DNA of 64,000 nt, taken from positions 728,261 to 792,260 of the forward strand of contig NZ_BSYJ01000001.1 in the NCBI RefSeq assembly GCF_030270605.1, given 5' to 3'. Source of the DNA: Biformimicrobium ophioploci. Lineage in GTDB: Bacteria; Pseudomonadota; Gammaproteobacteria; Pseudomonadales; Cellvibrionaceae. Position numbers and translations under genes: made by a program. This document shows, piece after piece, positions 33,017-41,079 of the stretch; within the stretch, counting starts at the first letter, position 1, and each line of letters opens with the position of its first letter. The notes beneath the pieces were generated by a model. That model did no database searches. It was not told where the DNA came from and saw nothing but the letters and a program-made list of their open reading frames with translations.

Positions 33017-33113
33017 CTATTCCTACGCCGGTATTAACCGGATCAGGTTCAAGGGTTTGCAGGCGGGACCGATCGGATCCCCGCGCATCTCAGGCCGAAG
33101 CCACCCCTTAGGT
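33017..33113 (-). promoter_or_regulatory. TPP riboswitch (THI element)
   Basis: On the minus strand the region shows all conserved blocks: GGGGTGGC, GGCCTGAGATG (the CUGAGA of J2/3), ACCCTTGAACCTGATC, and GGTTAATACCGGCGTAGG. It ends about 70 bp before the TonB receptor start. In gram-negative bacteria such elements usually lower translation when TPP is plentiful. Confidence 0.96.
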
Positions 33114-33175
33114 TTTGCGGGCGCGATGATACCAGAGCGGGACCTGTGGTGGAATCGCCCTGACCGCGCCTGGTG

Positions 33176-33565
33176 TCAGTCGTCCCTGTGGCAGTCGTCG
33201 CTGCTGCAGCGCTGCCTGCCGGTCAGCAGGCCTGCGAGGCGATGGCGATGTCGCGCAAACAGGCGGTACAGCGCCGGGCTGAAACGGCGTATGCCGGGCC
33301 AGCGCAACCAGCGCACCCAGTGCCCCTTCCCCACGCGCTCCCATGCCTCCACGGTGACATCGACCCCGGTGATGATCTGCCCGTCCGGCAGCTGCCCGTG
33401 CAGGATTGCCATGGCGGCGTCAGGGTCTACCTGTGGGTAATCCTCGCGGAAGGTGTCGCTGTTGATATCCACAAAGCGCACCTCGCCCGCGCTGTTCCAG
33501 CGTCGCAGGTGTTCGATCTCTTTCATACACAGCGGGCAGCGCCCGTCGTAAAACATCGTGAACAT
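33176..33565 (-). CDS. DCC-family thiol-disulfide oxidoreductase-like protein (DUF393)
   Basis: A 129-aa protein with the family-defining N-terminal FYDGRCPLCMKEIEHLR (CxxC in a thioredoxin-like turn), then RFVDINSD and a Trp-rich middle WVRWLRWPGIRRFSPALYRLFAR. Unknown substrate. The C-terminus is His/Arg-rich with Cys residues (RQRCSSDDCHRDD). Confidence 0.88.
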   Translation of the reverse strand: MFTMFYDGRCPLCMKEIEHLRRWNSAGEVRFVDINSDTFREDYPQVDPDAAMAILHGQLPDGQIITGVDVTVEAWERVGKGHWVRWLRWPGIRRFSPALYRLFARHRHRLAGLLTGRQRCSSDDCHRDD

Positions 33566-33708
33566 TCAGTGGAGCCGGTATCCGGAGTGGGGTCATTTCG
33601 AGTGTAGTCAGGTAAGCACAGGCGTCAGCCCCGGCAGGCCGGGGGCCGGCTAGACTTGCTGAAGCTCCGGTCATGGATCGACCGCAACCCCCAACGCGCA
33701 AGGAAACG

Positions 33709-35610
33709 ATGAAAACACCGCTGTATTTACTGGTTACTGCCTCGCTCGCGGCACTCCCGCTTGCGCTACAGGCCTCTCCCTACGAGACCCAGAAAAAAGA
33801 CAAGATGCAGGAGCGGGTCTATTCGCCCTATGCCGGTCGCGGCTATCCGGACCAGGTGCTGTTTGGCGATACCCACTTCCACACCCACCTGTCGTTCGAC
33901 GCGGGCCTGATTGGCACCAAGCTCGATGTGGATGCGGCCTACCGCGGCGCGCGCGGCGAGGAGATCCTTTCCAATACCGGCCAGCGCTTCCAGTTGATCC
34001 GGCCACTGGATTTCCTGGTGATCACCGATCATGCGGAGATGATCGGCTTTGCGCCCATGCTGCGCGAGGGGCACCCGGCCTTGCTGGAGGATCCCTGGGG
34101 CAAGTCTGCTTACGAGCGCTTCAATTCCGGACTGGAGGGGCAGCAGGAGGTGTTCTCGGAAATTATCCAGAAAGGCACCATCGAGGGCGTGAACCCGCTG
34201 AGTTCGAACGACGCCACCGAGTCCATCTGGCAGGAATTCGTGGAGAAGGCCGACCAGTACAATGACCCGGGTCGCTTCACCGCCATGACCGGGTTCGAGT
34301 GGACCTCCACGCCCATGGGCGACAACCTGCACCGGGTGGTGATCTTTGCCGATGGCCACGACAAGACCGGCCGCACCATGCCCTACTCGATGTTCGACAG
34401 CCTCAACCCGGAAGACCTGTGGAAATACCTGGCCAATTACGAGGAAAAAACCGGTGGCCGCGCGATTGCGATCCCGCACAACGGCAACCTCAGTAACGGC
34501 CTGATGTTTAACGGCCTGGATTTCGACGGCAAGGCTATCACGGAAGATTACGCCAGGCGCCGGATCCGCTGGGAACCGCTGCACGAAATGTCGCAGATCA
34601 AGGGCGACGAGGAAACCCATCCCTACCTGTCGCCGGATGACGAGTTCGCGGACTTTGAAAACTGGGATGTCAGCAACCTCGCCGGCACAGCACCCAAGAA
34701 GGAAGAAATGCTGCGCGGCGAATATGCGCGCTCCGCACTTCGTATGGGGCTCGAGCTGCAAAAGCGCATCGGCGTGAATCCCTACAAGTTCGGCCTGATG
34801 GCGGCTACCGATACGCATACGGCGCTTGCCTCCAGTCGCGAGGAAAACTACTTCGGCAAATACCAGGCCACCGAACCTTCCCCGGACCGACACAACACCG
34901 AAGTGATCCCGGCAGACGATCCTGCGCTTAAAATCCTGACTTCCCAGGAGTCCGCTGCCGGCCTGACTGCGGTGTGGGCGCGGGAGAATACCCGGCGTGA
35001 TATTTTCGATGCCATGCAACGCAAGGAAGTCTATGCCACTACCGGCACGCGTATCCGGGTGCGGGTCTTTGCGGGCTGGGATTTCGAGGAAGACGAGGTA
35101 TCGCGCCCGGACTTTATCGACCAGGGTTACCAGCGCGGTGTGCCCATGGGTGGCGACCTCACGAAAGGGCCGGGCGGGGAAGCGCCCAAGTTTATGGTGC
35201 GGGCGCTGCGTGATCCCGATGGCGCCAATCTCGACCGCGTGCAGGTGATCAAGGGCTGGATCGATGCTGACGGCAAGACCCACGAACGCATCTTTGATGT
35301 GGCGGTTTCGGACGGGCGCAGGATCGGCCGCGATGGTCGCTGCAAGACGCCGGTGGGGTCCACAGTGGACCTGGAAAAGGCGACCTACACCAATACCATT
35401 GGCGAACCGGTGATGACGGCGTACTGGCAGGACCCGGACTTCGACCCGGCGCAGGCGGCGTTCTACTACGTACGCGTACTGGAAATCCCGACACCGCGCT
35501 GGACAACCCATGACGCGGCGTTCTTCAAGATTCCTCGTCCGGACCGGGTGCCGGCCACTACTCAGGACAGGGCTTACACCTCGCCGATCTGGTACACACC
35601 GGGCAAGTAG
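33709..35610 (+). CDS. Secreted DUF3604 domain protein
   Basis: A 633-aa exported protein (signal peptide about 1-22, cleaved near LQASP). The core resembles PHP/metal-dependent phosphoesterase folds: GDTHFHTHLSFDA, DFLVITDHAEM, and later a KFGLMAATDTHTA motif. Such patterns could bind two or three metals. ATG 33709 is chosen over the upstream in-frame codon on signal-peptide grounds, with AAGGAAA upstream. DUF3604 proteins are common in marine gammaproteobacteria; their function is unknown. Confidence 0.9.
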   Translation: MKTPLYLLVTASLAALPLALQASPYETQKKDKMQERVYSPYAGRGYPDQVLFGDTHFHTHLSFDAGLIGTKLDVDAAYRGARGEEILSNTGQRFQLIRPLDFLVITDHAEMIGFAPMLREGHPALLEDPWGKSAYERFNSGLEGQQEVFSEIIQKGTIEGVNPLSSNDATESIWQEFVEKADQYNDPGRFTAMTGFEWTSTPMGDNLHRVVIFADGHDKTGRTMPYSMFDSLNPEDLWKYLANYEEKTGGRAIAIPHNGNLSNGLMFNGLDFDGKAITEDYARRRIRWEPLHEMSQIKGDEETHPYLSPDDEFADFENWDVSNLAGTAPKKEEMLRGEYARSALRMGLELQKRIGVNPYKFGLMAATDTHTALASSREENYFGKYQATEPSPDRHNTEVIPADDPALKILTSQESAAGLTAVWARENTRRDIFDAMQRKEVYATTGTRIRVRVFAGWDFEEDEVSRPDFIDQGYQRGVPMGGDLTKGPGGEAPKFMVRALRDPDGANLDRVQVIKGWIDADGKTHERIFDVAVSDGRRIGRDGRCKTPVGSTVDLEKATYTNTIGEPVMTAYWQDPDFDPAQAAFYYVRVLEIPTPRWTTHDAAFFKIPRPDRVPATTQDRAYTSPIWYTPGK

Positions 35611-35729
35611 GCCTGAAATGTTACCGGGCTTGTTGCAATCCACCGGGAACAAATTACACTGCCTGCATTCATCAGGAAATGGCAATGAATAGAATTCAGA
35701 ACCCCACAATGCATTTTTCAAAGATTTTA

Positions 35730-35866
35730 CTGTGCAACGTAAATGCACAGCGCTTTGACGTGCGTGAGGAAATACTGATTTCCTGATGCCCCTCTGCGGG
35801 GCGCAAGCCCCGGTTATACCCTATTCCCAGGAACCCCGGATGGCTTGCCCTCCGGGGTTTTTTATT
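35730..35866 (+). ncRNA. Four-hairpin structured region ending in a terminator, candidate small RNA
   Basis: Consecutive perfect hairpins: CTGTGCA/TGCACAG (35730-35750), AGGAAAT/ATTTCCT (35767-35784), GCCCC/GGGGC (35788-35802), and the terminator AACCCCGGA/TCCGGGGTT plus T-run (35832-35866). No ORF of note. It could be a 3'UTR-derived or stand-alone sRNA; no promoter was confirmed. Confidence 0.45.
35832..35866 (+). terminator. Intrinsic terminator
   Basis: 9-bp stem AACCCCGGA/TCCGGGGTT with a 10-nt loop, followed by TTTTATTT. It lies just 4 bp before the Met-like tRNA. Confidence 0.8.
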
Positions 35867-35869
35867 TCT

Positions 35870-35944
35870 GGCCCGATAGCTCACTGGTGAGAGCGGCCGC
35901 CTCATAAGCGGTCGGGCGCGGATCGTAACCGCGGCGGGCTACCA
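35870..35944 (+). tRNA. tRNA-Met-like, anticodon CAU, atypical T-loop
   Basis: 75-nt cloverleaf: acceptor GGCCCGA/GCGGGCT (G1-U72 wobble, last pair mismatched), D-arm GCTC/GAGC, anticodon arm GCCGC-CTCATAA-GCGGT, T-arm CGCGG-ATCGTAA-CCGCG, genomic ACCA end. The T-loop departs from TTCRANN: positions 54 and 58 read A and U instead of U and A. It could be a degenerate or specialised tRNA (elongator Met or Ile-CAU). Confidence 0.65.
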
Positions 35945-36119
35945 GATTATTGGAAAGTTTAACGTGCACAGGAGACGCACTTGGTAACCGGAATCGAGCG
36001 AGCACACTGACGAATGTTGATTCGTGAATGGCCATTAGCCCAGCTCTTTATGCGAGGAATATTGCAGGGTTACGCTCGGCCTCAAAAACGGTTTAAGCCT
36101 TTAAAAATAGGAATTTTTG

Positions 36120-36125
36120 TATAAT
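36120..36125 (+). promoter_or_regulatory. Possible sigma-70 -10 element
   Basis: TATAAT in an AT-rich stretch upstream of the tRNA cluster; no good -35 is seen at 17 bp. A palindromic hairpin and a terminator lie between it and the tRNAs, so it would not obviously drive them. Confidence 0.3.
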
Positions 36126-36381
36126 TTAGGGATTGAAAAACCGGTTTTGGCTGTTACAGTTATCGACAGGTTTTGATTAAACAGCGCGGTCACTGCTGCG
36201 CATCCGTCAAGAGATAGAAAATGCAAACGCTCAGGAAACATATATCGCATCGCGCGCTGCCCAGTTTGGGACAGCAGTTATGCGCCTGGCGTTTTGCGCA
36301 GGAATTTGCGTGTGGATTCGGTATCCGCGCGAAAGGTAATGAGATGTTGATTACAGACGCAAATAAGATGTAGCCGATCGA

Positions 36382-36408
36382 TTCCGGTCGGCTGCATGCC
36401 GACCGGAA
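36382..36408. other. Perfect 11-bp inverted repeat
   Basis: TTCCGGTCGGC, loop TGCAT, GCCGACCGGAA. No T-run follows. It could be an operator or an RNA hairpin in front of the terminator at 36429. Confidence 0.6.
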
Positions 36409-36428
36409 CTTTCGGAAACACCCGAAGA

Positions 36429-36458
36429 CCCGGTTGGAAACCCCAGCCGGGTTTTTTT
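36429..36458 (+). terminator. Intrinsic terminator before the tRNA cluster
   Basis: CCCGG...CCGGG stem followed by seven Ts. About 40 bp upstream of tRNA-Phe, it insulates the tRNA/rtcB unit from upstream transcription. Confidence 0.7.
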
Positions 36459-36497
36459 GTGGCTGGGGAAAATGGGAGACAGATTGATTTTCAGAAT

Positions 36498-36572
36498 GCA
36501 GTGGTAGCTCAGGCAGTAGAGCGTCCGGTTGAAGCCCGGAAGGCGCTGGTGCGATGCCAGCCCGCTGCACCA
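36498..36572 (+). tRNA. tRNA-Phe-like, anticodon GAA, atypical T-loop
   Basis: Acceptor GCAGTGG/CCGCTGC, D-arm GCTC/GAGC, anticodon arm TCCGG-TTGAAGC-CCGGA, T-arm GCTGG-TGCGATG-CCAGC, encoded CCA. The T-loop has G at position 55 instead of the near-universal U. It is followed 3 bp later by tRNA-Asn. Confidence 0.75.
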
Positions 36573-36575
36573 AAT

Positions 36576-36650
36576 TGGGAATTAGCTTAGTGGTAGAGCG
36601 CCTGGCTGTTAACCAGGAGGTCCTCGGTTCGAGCCCGAGATTCCCAGCCA
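36576..36650 (+). tRNA. tRNA-Asn (GUU)
   Basis: Acceptor TGGGAAT/ATTCCCA, anticodon loop CTGTTAA in a CCTGG/CCAGG stem, canonical T-loop TTCGAGC, encoded CCA. The U1-A72 pair is unusual for bacterial Asn tRNA (normally U1-A72 is rare). Confidence 0.85.
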
Positions 36651-36656
36651 AACCGT

Positions 36657-36732
36657 GTGTCCGTGGCCGAATGGTGAGGCGCTGGCCTGCAAAGTCAGTT
36701 TCATGTCGGTTCGACTCCGACCGGACACTCCA
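36657..36732 (+). tRNA. tRNA-Cys (GCA)
   Basis: Acceptor GTGTCCG/CGGACAC, D-stem GCC/GGC, anticodon loop CTGCAAA, canonical T-loop TTCGACT, discriminator U73 as expected for Cys, encoded CCA. Confidence 0.88.
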
Positions 36733-36781
36733 AAAATAAGCGACCATTTTAATTGGCAAAGAAACACAACGGAGGATTGTG

Positions 36782-37075
36782 ATGCGCCTGGTAATTGGCA
36801 ATACCGACCAACACGACTGCACCTTGCAAGTGGCGAGCTTCGCACTGGCAAAACGGCCCCTGCGCGAGCGCCCGGTGACGGTGTTGCAGGTGAGCCGGCC
36901 GGCGCCGTCACGTGATTCGCTGGTTTCGCTTCTGACATGGGCAGCCGAGCGTGCAGTACTGCCACAGCAGGTGGTGCTCAGCCAGGTTTCCACGGATACG
37001 CGATTGCGAGCGGCTAACTGGCTGCAGGCACGCGGCTATCGCAGCGCCGACCGGGTGAATTTCTTTCGGCTTTAA
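36782..37075 (+). CDS. Small protein of unknown function between tRNA genes
   Basis: A 97-aa basic, Leu/Arg/Val-rich protein (ends GYRSADRVNFFRL) with GGAGG 6 bp before ATG 36782. Its stop codon overlaps the first base of the downstream Leu-like tRNA. No family is recognised. Its place inside a tRNA/rtcB unit suggests a link to RNA metabolism, as inference only. Confidence 0.65.
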   Translation: MRLVIGNTDQHDCTLQVASFALAKRPLRERPVTVLQVSRPAPSRDSLVSLLTWAAERAVLPQQVVLSQVSTDTRLRAANWLQARGYRSADRVNFFRL

Positions 37076-37151
37076 ACCGCCGTGGCCCAATTGGCAGAGG
37101 CAGGAGCTTTAAGTCCTCCTAAGTGCAGGTTCGAGTCCTGCCGGCGGTACC
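37075..37151 (+). tRNA. Leu(UAA)-like tRNA with a short variable region
   Basis: 77-nt cloverleaf with acceptor ACCGCCG/CGGCGGT, D-stem GCC/GGC, anticodon arm GGAGC-TTTAAGT-CCTCC (one C-C mismatch next to the loop), 5-nt variable TAAGT, T-arm GCAGG-TTCGAGT-CCTGC and encoded CCA. Anticodon read as UAA. Bacterial tRNA-Leu normally has a long variable arm; this does not. An alternative register gives UUA, which would decode the UAA stop codon. Confidence 0.7.
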
Positions 37152-37193
37152 AGATAATTTATTCCACAGGATGTGGAGTAACAGGGAAATACA

Positions 37194-38414
37194 ATGACTC
37201 ATTATCTTTTTGAACAGACTGACGGCCGGCCGATCAAGCACTGGACGCGCGGTGTGCAGGTCGAAGAAAAAGCGATGCAGCAACTGCACAACATCGCGAG
37301 CTTGCCGTTTATCCACCAGCATGTGGCGGCAATGCCAGACGTGCACTGGGGCATGGGGGCCACCATCGGTTCCGTGATTGCCACCAAAGGTGCCGTGGTG
37401 CCGGCAGCGGTAGGCGTGGATATCGGGTGCGGCATGATGGCCGTGCGCACAAGCCTGGACGCGAGTGACCTGCCTGACAACCTGCGTGAAATCCGCCATG
37501 CGATCGAGCGTGCGGTGCCGCATGGACGTACCGACAATGGCGGGCGCAATGACCGTGGTCGCTGGCGCAACCTGCCGGAGGCGCATGCGGCGCAGTGGCT
37601 ACGCTTACAGGCCGGCTACGACGCCATCATTGCCAAACACCCGCAGGCGAGGTCGCACAACAATGCGCATCACATTGGCACCCTGGGCACGGGTAACCAT
37701 TTTATCGAGCTGTGCCTGGATGAGGCAGACCGCCTGTGGGTGATGCTGCATTCCGGATCACGCGGTGCCGGCAACCGCATCGGTATGTATTTTATCGAGC
37801 AGGCACGCCGCGAGATGGAGCGTTATCACATTGAAGCTTACCTGCCCGACCGGGATCTCGCATACCTGGTCGAGCATACCGAACTGTTCGATGACTATGT
37901 CGAAGCGGTGAGCTGGGCGCAGGCCTACGCGCTGGCCAACCGGGAATTGATGATGGCTGCAGTACTGCAGGCCCTGACAAGGTTTCTGCCAGCATTTTCC
38001 ACGGACGAGCTGGCGGTGAACTGTCATCACAACTACATCGCGCAGGAGCACCATTACGGCGCCAACGTGTGGGTTACGCGCAAGGGTGCAGTGCGCGCGG
38101 GTACGGGCGACCTCGGCATTATTCCGGGTTCCATGGGTACGGGGTCGTTCATCGTGCGGGGCAAGGGCAATACCGATGCATTTTGCTCCTGCTCCCACGG
38201 GGCCGGCAGGGCGATGTCCCGGGGCGCCGCAAAAAAAGCGATTTCGATGGAAGACCATGCAATCGCCATGCAGGGTATCGAGGCGCGCCTGGATAAGGAT
38301 GTGCTCGATGAAAGTCCCGCGGCGTACAAGGACATCAGCGCGGTAATGGCTGCGCAGGAAGACCTGATTGAGGTGGTGCACCAGTTGCGACAGGTGGTGA
38401 ATGTAAAAGGATAA
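37194..38414 (+). CDS. rtcB: RNA-splicing ligase RtcB
   Basis: A 406-aa protein colinear with E. coli RtcB. It joins RNA 2',3'-cyclic phosphate ends to 5'-OH ends with GTP and Mn2+. Seen: MPDVHWGMGATIGSV, the metal Cys in GVDIGCGM, HIGTLGTGNHFIE, LHSGSRGAGN, and the guanylylated His in CSCSHGAGRAMSR, ending VVHQLRQVVNVKG. It is the first protein gene after the tRNA cluster (43 bp after the Leu-like tRNA). No rtcA or rtcR is nearby. Role: repair or splicing of cleaved RNAs, plausibly tRNAs. Confidence 0.97.
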   Translation: MTHYLFEQTDGRPIKHWTRGVQVEEKAMQQLHNIASLPFIHQHVAAMPDVHWGMGATIGSVIATKGAVVPAAVGVDIGCGMMAVRTSLDASDLPDNLREIRHAIERAVPHGRTDNGGRNDRGRWRNLPEAHAAQWLRLQAGYDAIIAKHPQARSHNNAHHIGTLGTGNHFIELCLDEADRLWVMLHSGSRGAGNRIGMYFIEQARREMERYHIEAYLPDRDLAYLVEHTELFDDYVEAVSWAQAYALANRELMMAAVLQALTRFLPAFSTDELAVNCHHNYIAQEHHYGANVWVTRKGAVRAGTGDLGIIPGSMGTGSFIVRGKGNTDAFCSCSHGAGRAMSRGAAKKAISMEDHAIAMQGIEARLDKDVLDESPAAYKDISAVMAAQEDLIEVVHQLRQVVNVKG

Positions 38415-38450
38415 AGCCGGCCTGGTGCCGGCGTTACGAGGAACGAGACA

Positions 38451-39005
38451 ATGGCACGGGTTCTTTATCTCGACGCGGCAGGACTGCCGCAACGCTGGAT
38501 CAGCCGTGAAGATGCAGCAATTCATTATGCCAAGGACAACGTCCTGTGGGCGCTCGGCGATTGCCGTGACCTGCGTGGTGGCTGGAAACGCAATGGCGAA
38601 CGCAGCTGCCTGTCTATCGCGCCGGTGATCGCCGGCCGTGAGGCGAGCAAGGCACCGCCCAAACAGGTAGCGCTGACCAATGCCAACCTGTTCGCGCGGG
38701 ACCGGTTTCACTGCCTCTACTGCGGGCAGGTATTCGCTACCGCCCAGTTGACCCGCGATCACATAGTCCCGCGTGCGCAGGGTGGCCGGGATCGCTGGGA
38801 AAACGTCGCGGCTGCGTGCCGGGGCTGCAACCAGGTGAAGGCGGCGCGTACACCGGAACAGGCGGGTATGCCACTGCTGATGGTGCCGTTTCGGCCCAAT
38901 GTCTATGAAGGCCTGATCCTGCAGAATCGGCGTATTCTCGTCGATCAGTGGGACTACCTGGCAAGGGGCCTGAGCGACCACAGGCAATGGGAGCGCGCCT
39001 GCTGA
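38451..39005 (+). CDS. HNH endonuclease family protein
   Basis: A 184-aa protein with a compact HNH/treble-clef domain: FHCLYCGQVF (first CxxC), TRDHIVPRAQGGRDRWENVAAACRGCNQVKAARTPEQAG. The N-terminal part (ARVLYLDAAGLPQRWISREDAAIHY) is shared by a widespread proteobacterial HNH group. 36 bp after rtcB. Whether it works with RtcB (cut and rejoin) is open. Confidence 0.9.
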   Translation: MARVLYLDAAGLPQRWISREDAAIHYAKDNVLWALGDCRDLRGGWKRNGERSCLSIAPVIAGREASKAPPKQVALTNANLFARDRFHCLYCGQVFATAQLTRDHIVPRAQGGRDRWENVAAACRGCNQVKAARTPEQAGMPLLMVPFRPNVYEGLILQNRRILVDQWDYLARGLSDHRQWERAC

Positions 39006-39132
39006 GGCGCGCTCTTATTTGCATAGTGCCAGAGCGGCAGTGCGGGCTGTAGCTGGACTGGCGGTAACTGGACTGGCTGTGGCTCGATTTGTCGCTAGAC
39101 TGGATGGAGGCGCGCAGGTTTGCGGGGGAAGT

Positions 39133-39513
39133 ATGTATCTGAAAAAACTGCTGCTGGCACTGCTGCTCGTAGTGCCGGGCACATTGCCGCTGGCAAGCCT
39201 GGCGGAGGAGCCGGATGCCGCGGTGCAGCGGGAAATAGACCATCTTCTCGGATTTGTTCACGCATCCACCTGCGATTTCTACCGCAATGGCAAATGGTAC
39301 CCGGCCAGCGAGGCGCTGGAGCATATCCGCATGAAGTACCGCTACGTGCAGAAGCGCGGCCTGGTAAAAAGCGCTGAGGACTTTATCAACTACGCGGCCT
39401 CCGAGAGCAGTATCTCCGGCAAGCCCTACAAGGTGCGCTGCGGCGATGCAAAGGAGATCCTGAGCTCGGACTGGTTGCTGTTGGAGCTGAGAAACTTTCG
39501 CAATACGCGATAG
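39133..39513 (+). CDS. Secreted DUF5329-like protein
   Basis: A 126-aa protein with signal peptide (MYLKKLLLALLLVVPGTLPLASLA) and a domain with EIDHLLGFVHASTCDFYRNGKWY, AEDFINYAASESSISGKPYKVRCG. Two Cys (STC and VRC) could form a disulfide. ATG 39133 follows GGGGGAAG. Periplasmic protein of unknown function. Confidence 0.8.
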   Translation: MYLKKLLLALLLVVPGTLPLASLAEEPDAAVQREIDHLLGFVHASTCDFYRNGKWYPASEALEHIRMKYRYVQKRGLVKSAEDFINYAASESSISGKPYKVRCGDAKEILSSDWLLLELRNFRNTR

Positions 39514-39525
39514 TGCCAGGCCGGT

Positions 39526-40908
39526 CTAGGCCGTCTCACCGGAAATGATCCGGTAACAGGGGTTATACACCTTGCCCGGCAGCTTCATGCGATGTTGTTC
39601 CACGAATGAGCGCAGCAATATATCCATGCTGTGCATCAGTTGTTTCTCGCCATGCAATTCATAGCAGCCGTGCTTCTCCACCTCGCGGATGCCCTCATCC
39701 TTCACGTTCCCGGACACGATGCCTGAGAATGCGCGGCGCAGGTTGGCAGCCAGCAGGTGCGGCGCCTGGTTGGTGTGCAGTGCAAGCTCGCGCATGTTCT
39801 TGTGTGTGGGCGCGAACGGTCGCTGGAATTCCGGCGAGATCTTCAGCTGCCAGTTGAAGTAGTAGGCATCGCCGGTAGCCTTGCGGTATTCCTGTACTTT
39901 CTCTACGCCGATGGCCATCTGCCGCGCCACTTCCACCGGATCGTCAATAATGATCTGGTAGCGCGATCGCGCCGCGTCGCCCAGTGTGCTGGCAATGAAC
40001 TGGTCGATACGGATGAAGTATTCTGCGGCGCTGGCGGGTCCGGTGAAAATCAGCGGGAATGGCTGCTCACGGTTTTCTTCCTGTAGCAGGATGCCCAGCA
40101 GGTAGAGAATTTCCTCCGCGGTACCGGCGCCGCCCGGGAACACCAGCACGCCGTGGCCGGTGCGCACAAAAGCTTCCAGGCGCTTTTCGATATCCGGCAT
40201 GATCACCAGTTCGTTTACGATAGGATTGGGTGCCTCGGCGGCGATGATGCCGGGCTCGGTGATCCCCAGGTACTGGCCGTCCCGTACCCGCTGTTTGGCG
40301 TGGCCGATGGTGGCGCCTTTCATGGGGCCCTTCATGGCGCCGGGGCCGCAGCCGGTGCAAATATCCAGGTGGCGCAGGGCCAGCTCGTAACCGACTTTCT
40401 TGGTGTAATCGTATTCCTCGCGCGAGATGGAATGGCCGCCCCAGCAGACCACGAGCCTGGGATGGCGCGATTGCTCGAAAGTGCCGGCATTGCGCAGTAT
40501 GTGGAATACGGCATCGGTCACGCCCTGGGGAGATACCAGGTCGTAGCGCGGGTCACCGGTGATCTCGCTACTGACGTAAATAATGTCGCGCAATACGGCA
40601 AACAGGTGCTCCGCGATGCCGCGAATCATCTTGCCGTCCACAAAGGCGCTGGCCGGTGCATTCTTTACCGACAGCTTAACCGCGCGTTCTGTAGGGATGA
40701 CGGAGATATCGAAGTCCGCGTACTTCTCCAGCAGCTCCTTGCCGTCGTCCATGTAATTGCCGCAGTTGAGTACCGCCAGCGAACAGTTGCGGAACAGCTG
40801 GTATTGCGGGCCGCGGCTGTCATCGGTGAGCTTGTTGATTTCATACTTGGACAGTATGTCGAGCTGCCCCGGTGGTGAAATCTGGGCGTCAATCAGGTCT
40901 TCAGGCAT
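39526..40908 (-). CDS. ppnN: Pyrimidine/purine nucleotide 5'-monophosphate nucleosidase PpnN
   Basis: About 460 aa, colinear with E. coli PpnN (YgdH). Seen: ISPPGQLDILSKYEI, YQLFRNCSLAVLNCG, FVDGKMIRGIAEHLFAVLRDIIYV, CWGGHSISREEYDYTKKVG and the LOG-type PGGAGTAEEIL motif with catalytic neighbourhood. It hydrolyses nucleotide monophosphates to base plus ribose-5-phosphate and is controlled by (p)ppGpp in E. coli. ATG 40908 (MPEDLIDAQISP) aligns with the E. coli start better than ATG 40956. Confidence 0.93.
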   Translation of the reverse strand: MPEDLIDAQISPPGQLDILSKYEINKLTDDSRGPQYQLFRNCSLAVLNCGNYMDDGKELLEKYADFDISVIPTERAVKLSVKNAPASAFVDGKMIRGIAEHLFAVLRDIIYVSSEITGDPRYDLVSPQGVTDAVFHILRNAGTFEQSRHPRLVVCWGGHSISREEYDYTKKVGYELALRHLDICTGCGPGAMKGPMKGATIGHAKQRVRDGQYLGITEPGIIAAEAPNPIVNELVIMPDIEKRLEAFVRTGHGVLVFPGGAGTAEEILYLLGILLQEENREQPFPLIFTGPASAAEYFIRIDQFIASTLGDAARSRYQIIIDDPVEVARQMAIGVEKVQEYRKATGDAYYFNWQLKISPEFQRPFAPTHKNMRELALHTNQAPHLLAANLRRAFSGIVSGNVKDEGIREVEKHGCYELHGEKQLMHSMDILLRSFVEQHRMKLPGKVYNPCYRIISGETA

Positions 40909-41079
40909 GCGTACCCCCGTCACGTAAATCCTTCTAACATCCGTGAACTTTCTCACGACCTTTTCCTGAGCCTACACCCGCCCTATGCCCAAGTAAACCG
41001 GTGACGCGGCTTGCCACAATCGCGCATAATCGATGCATTGACGCATTCAAGTCTGTACAGATTCTGGAAGGGGCGCGCT

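Noticed and set aside
33766..35748. 660-codon minus-strand open frame antisense to the DUF3604 gene
   Set aside because: It is a shadow of GC-rich codon use; its product is His/Arg/Gly-rich with no domain, while the plus strand has a signal peptide and conserved motifs.
36190..36993. 267-codon minus-strand frame across the tRNA cluster
   Set aside because: It is antisense to four tRNA genes and includes their sequences; it cannot be a real protein.
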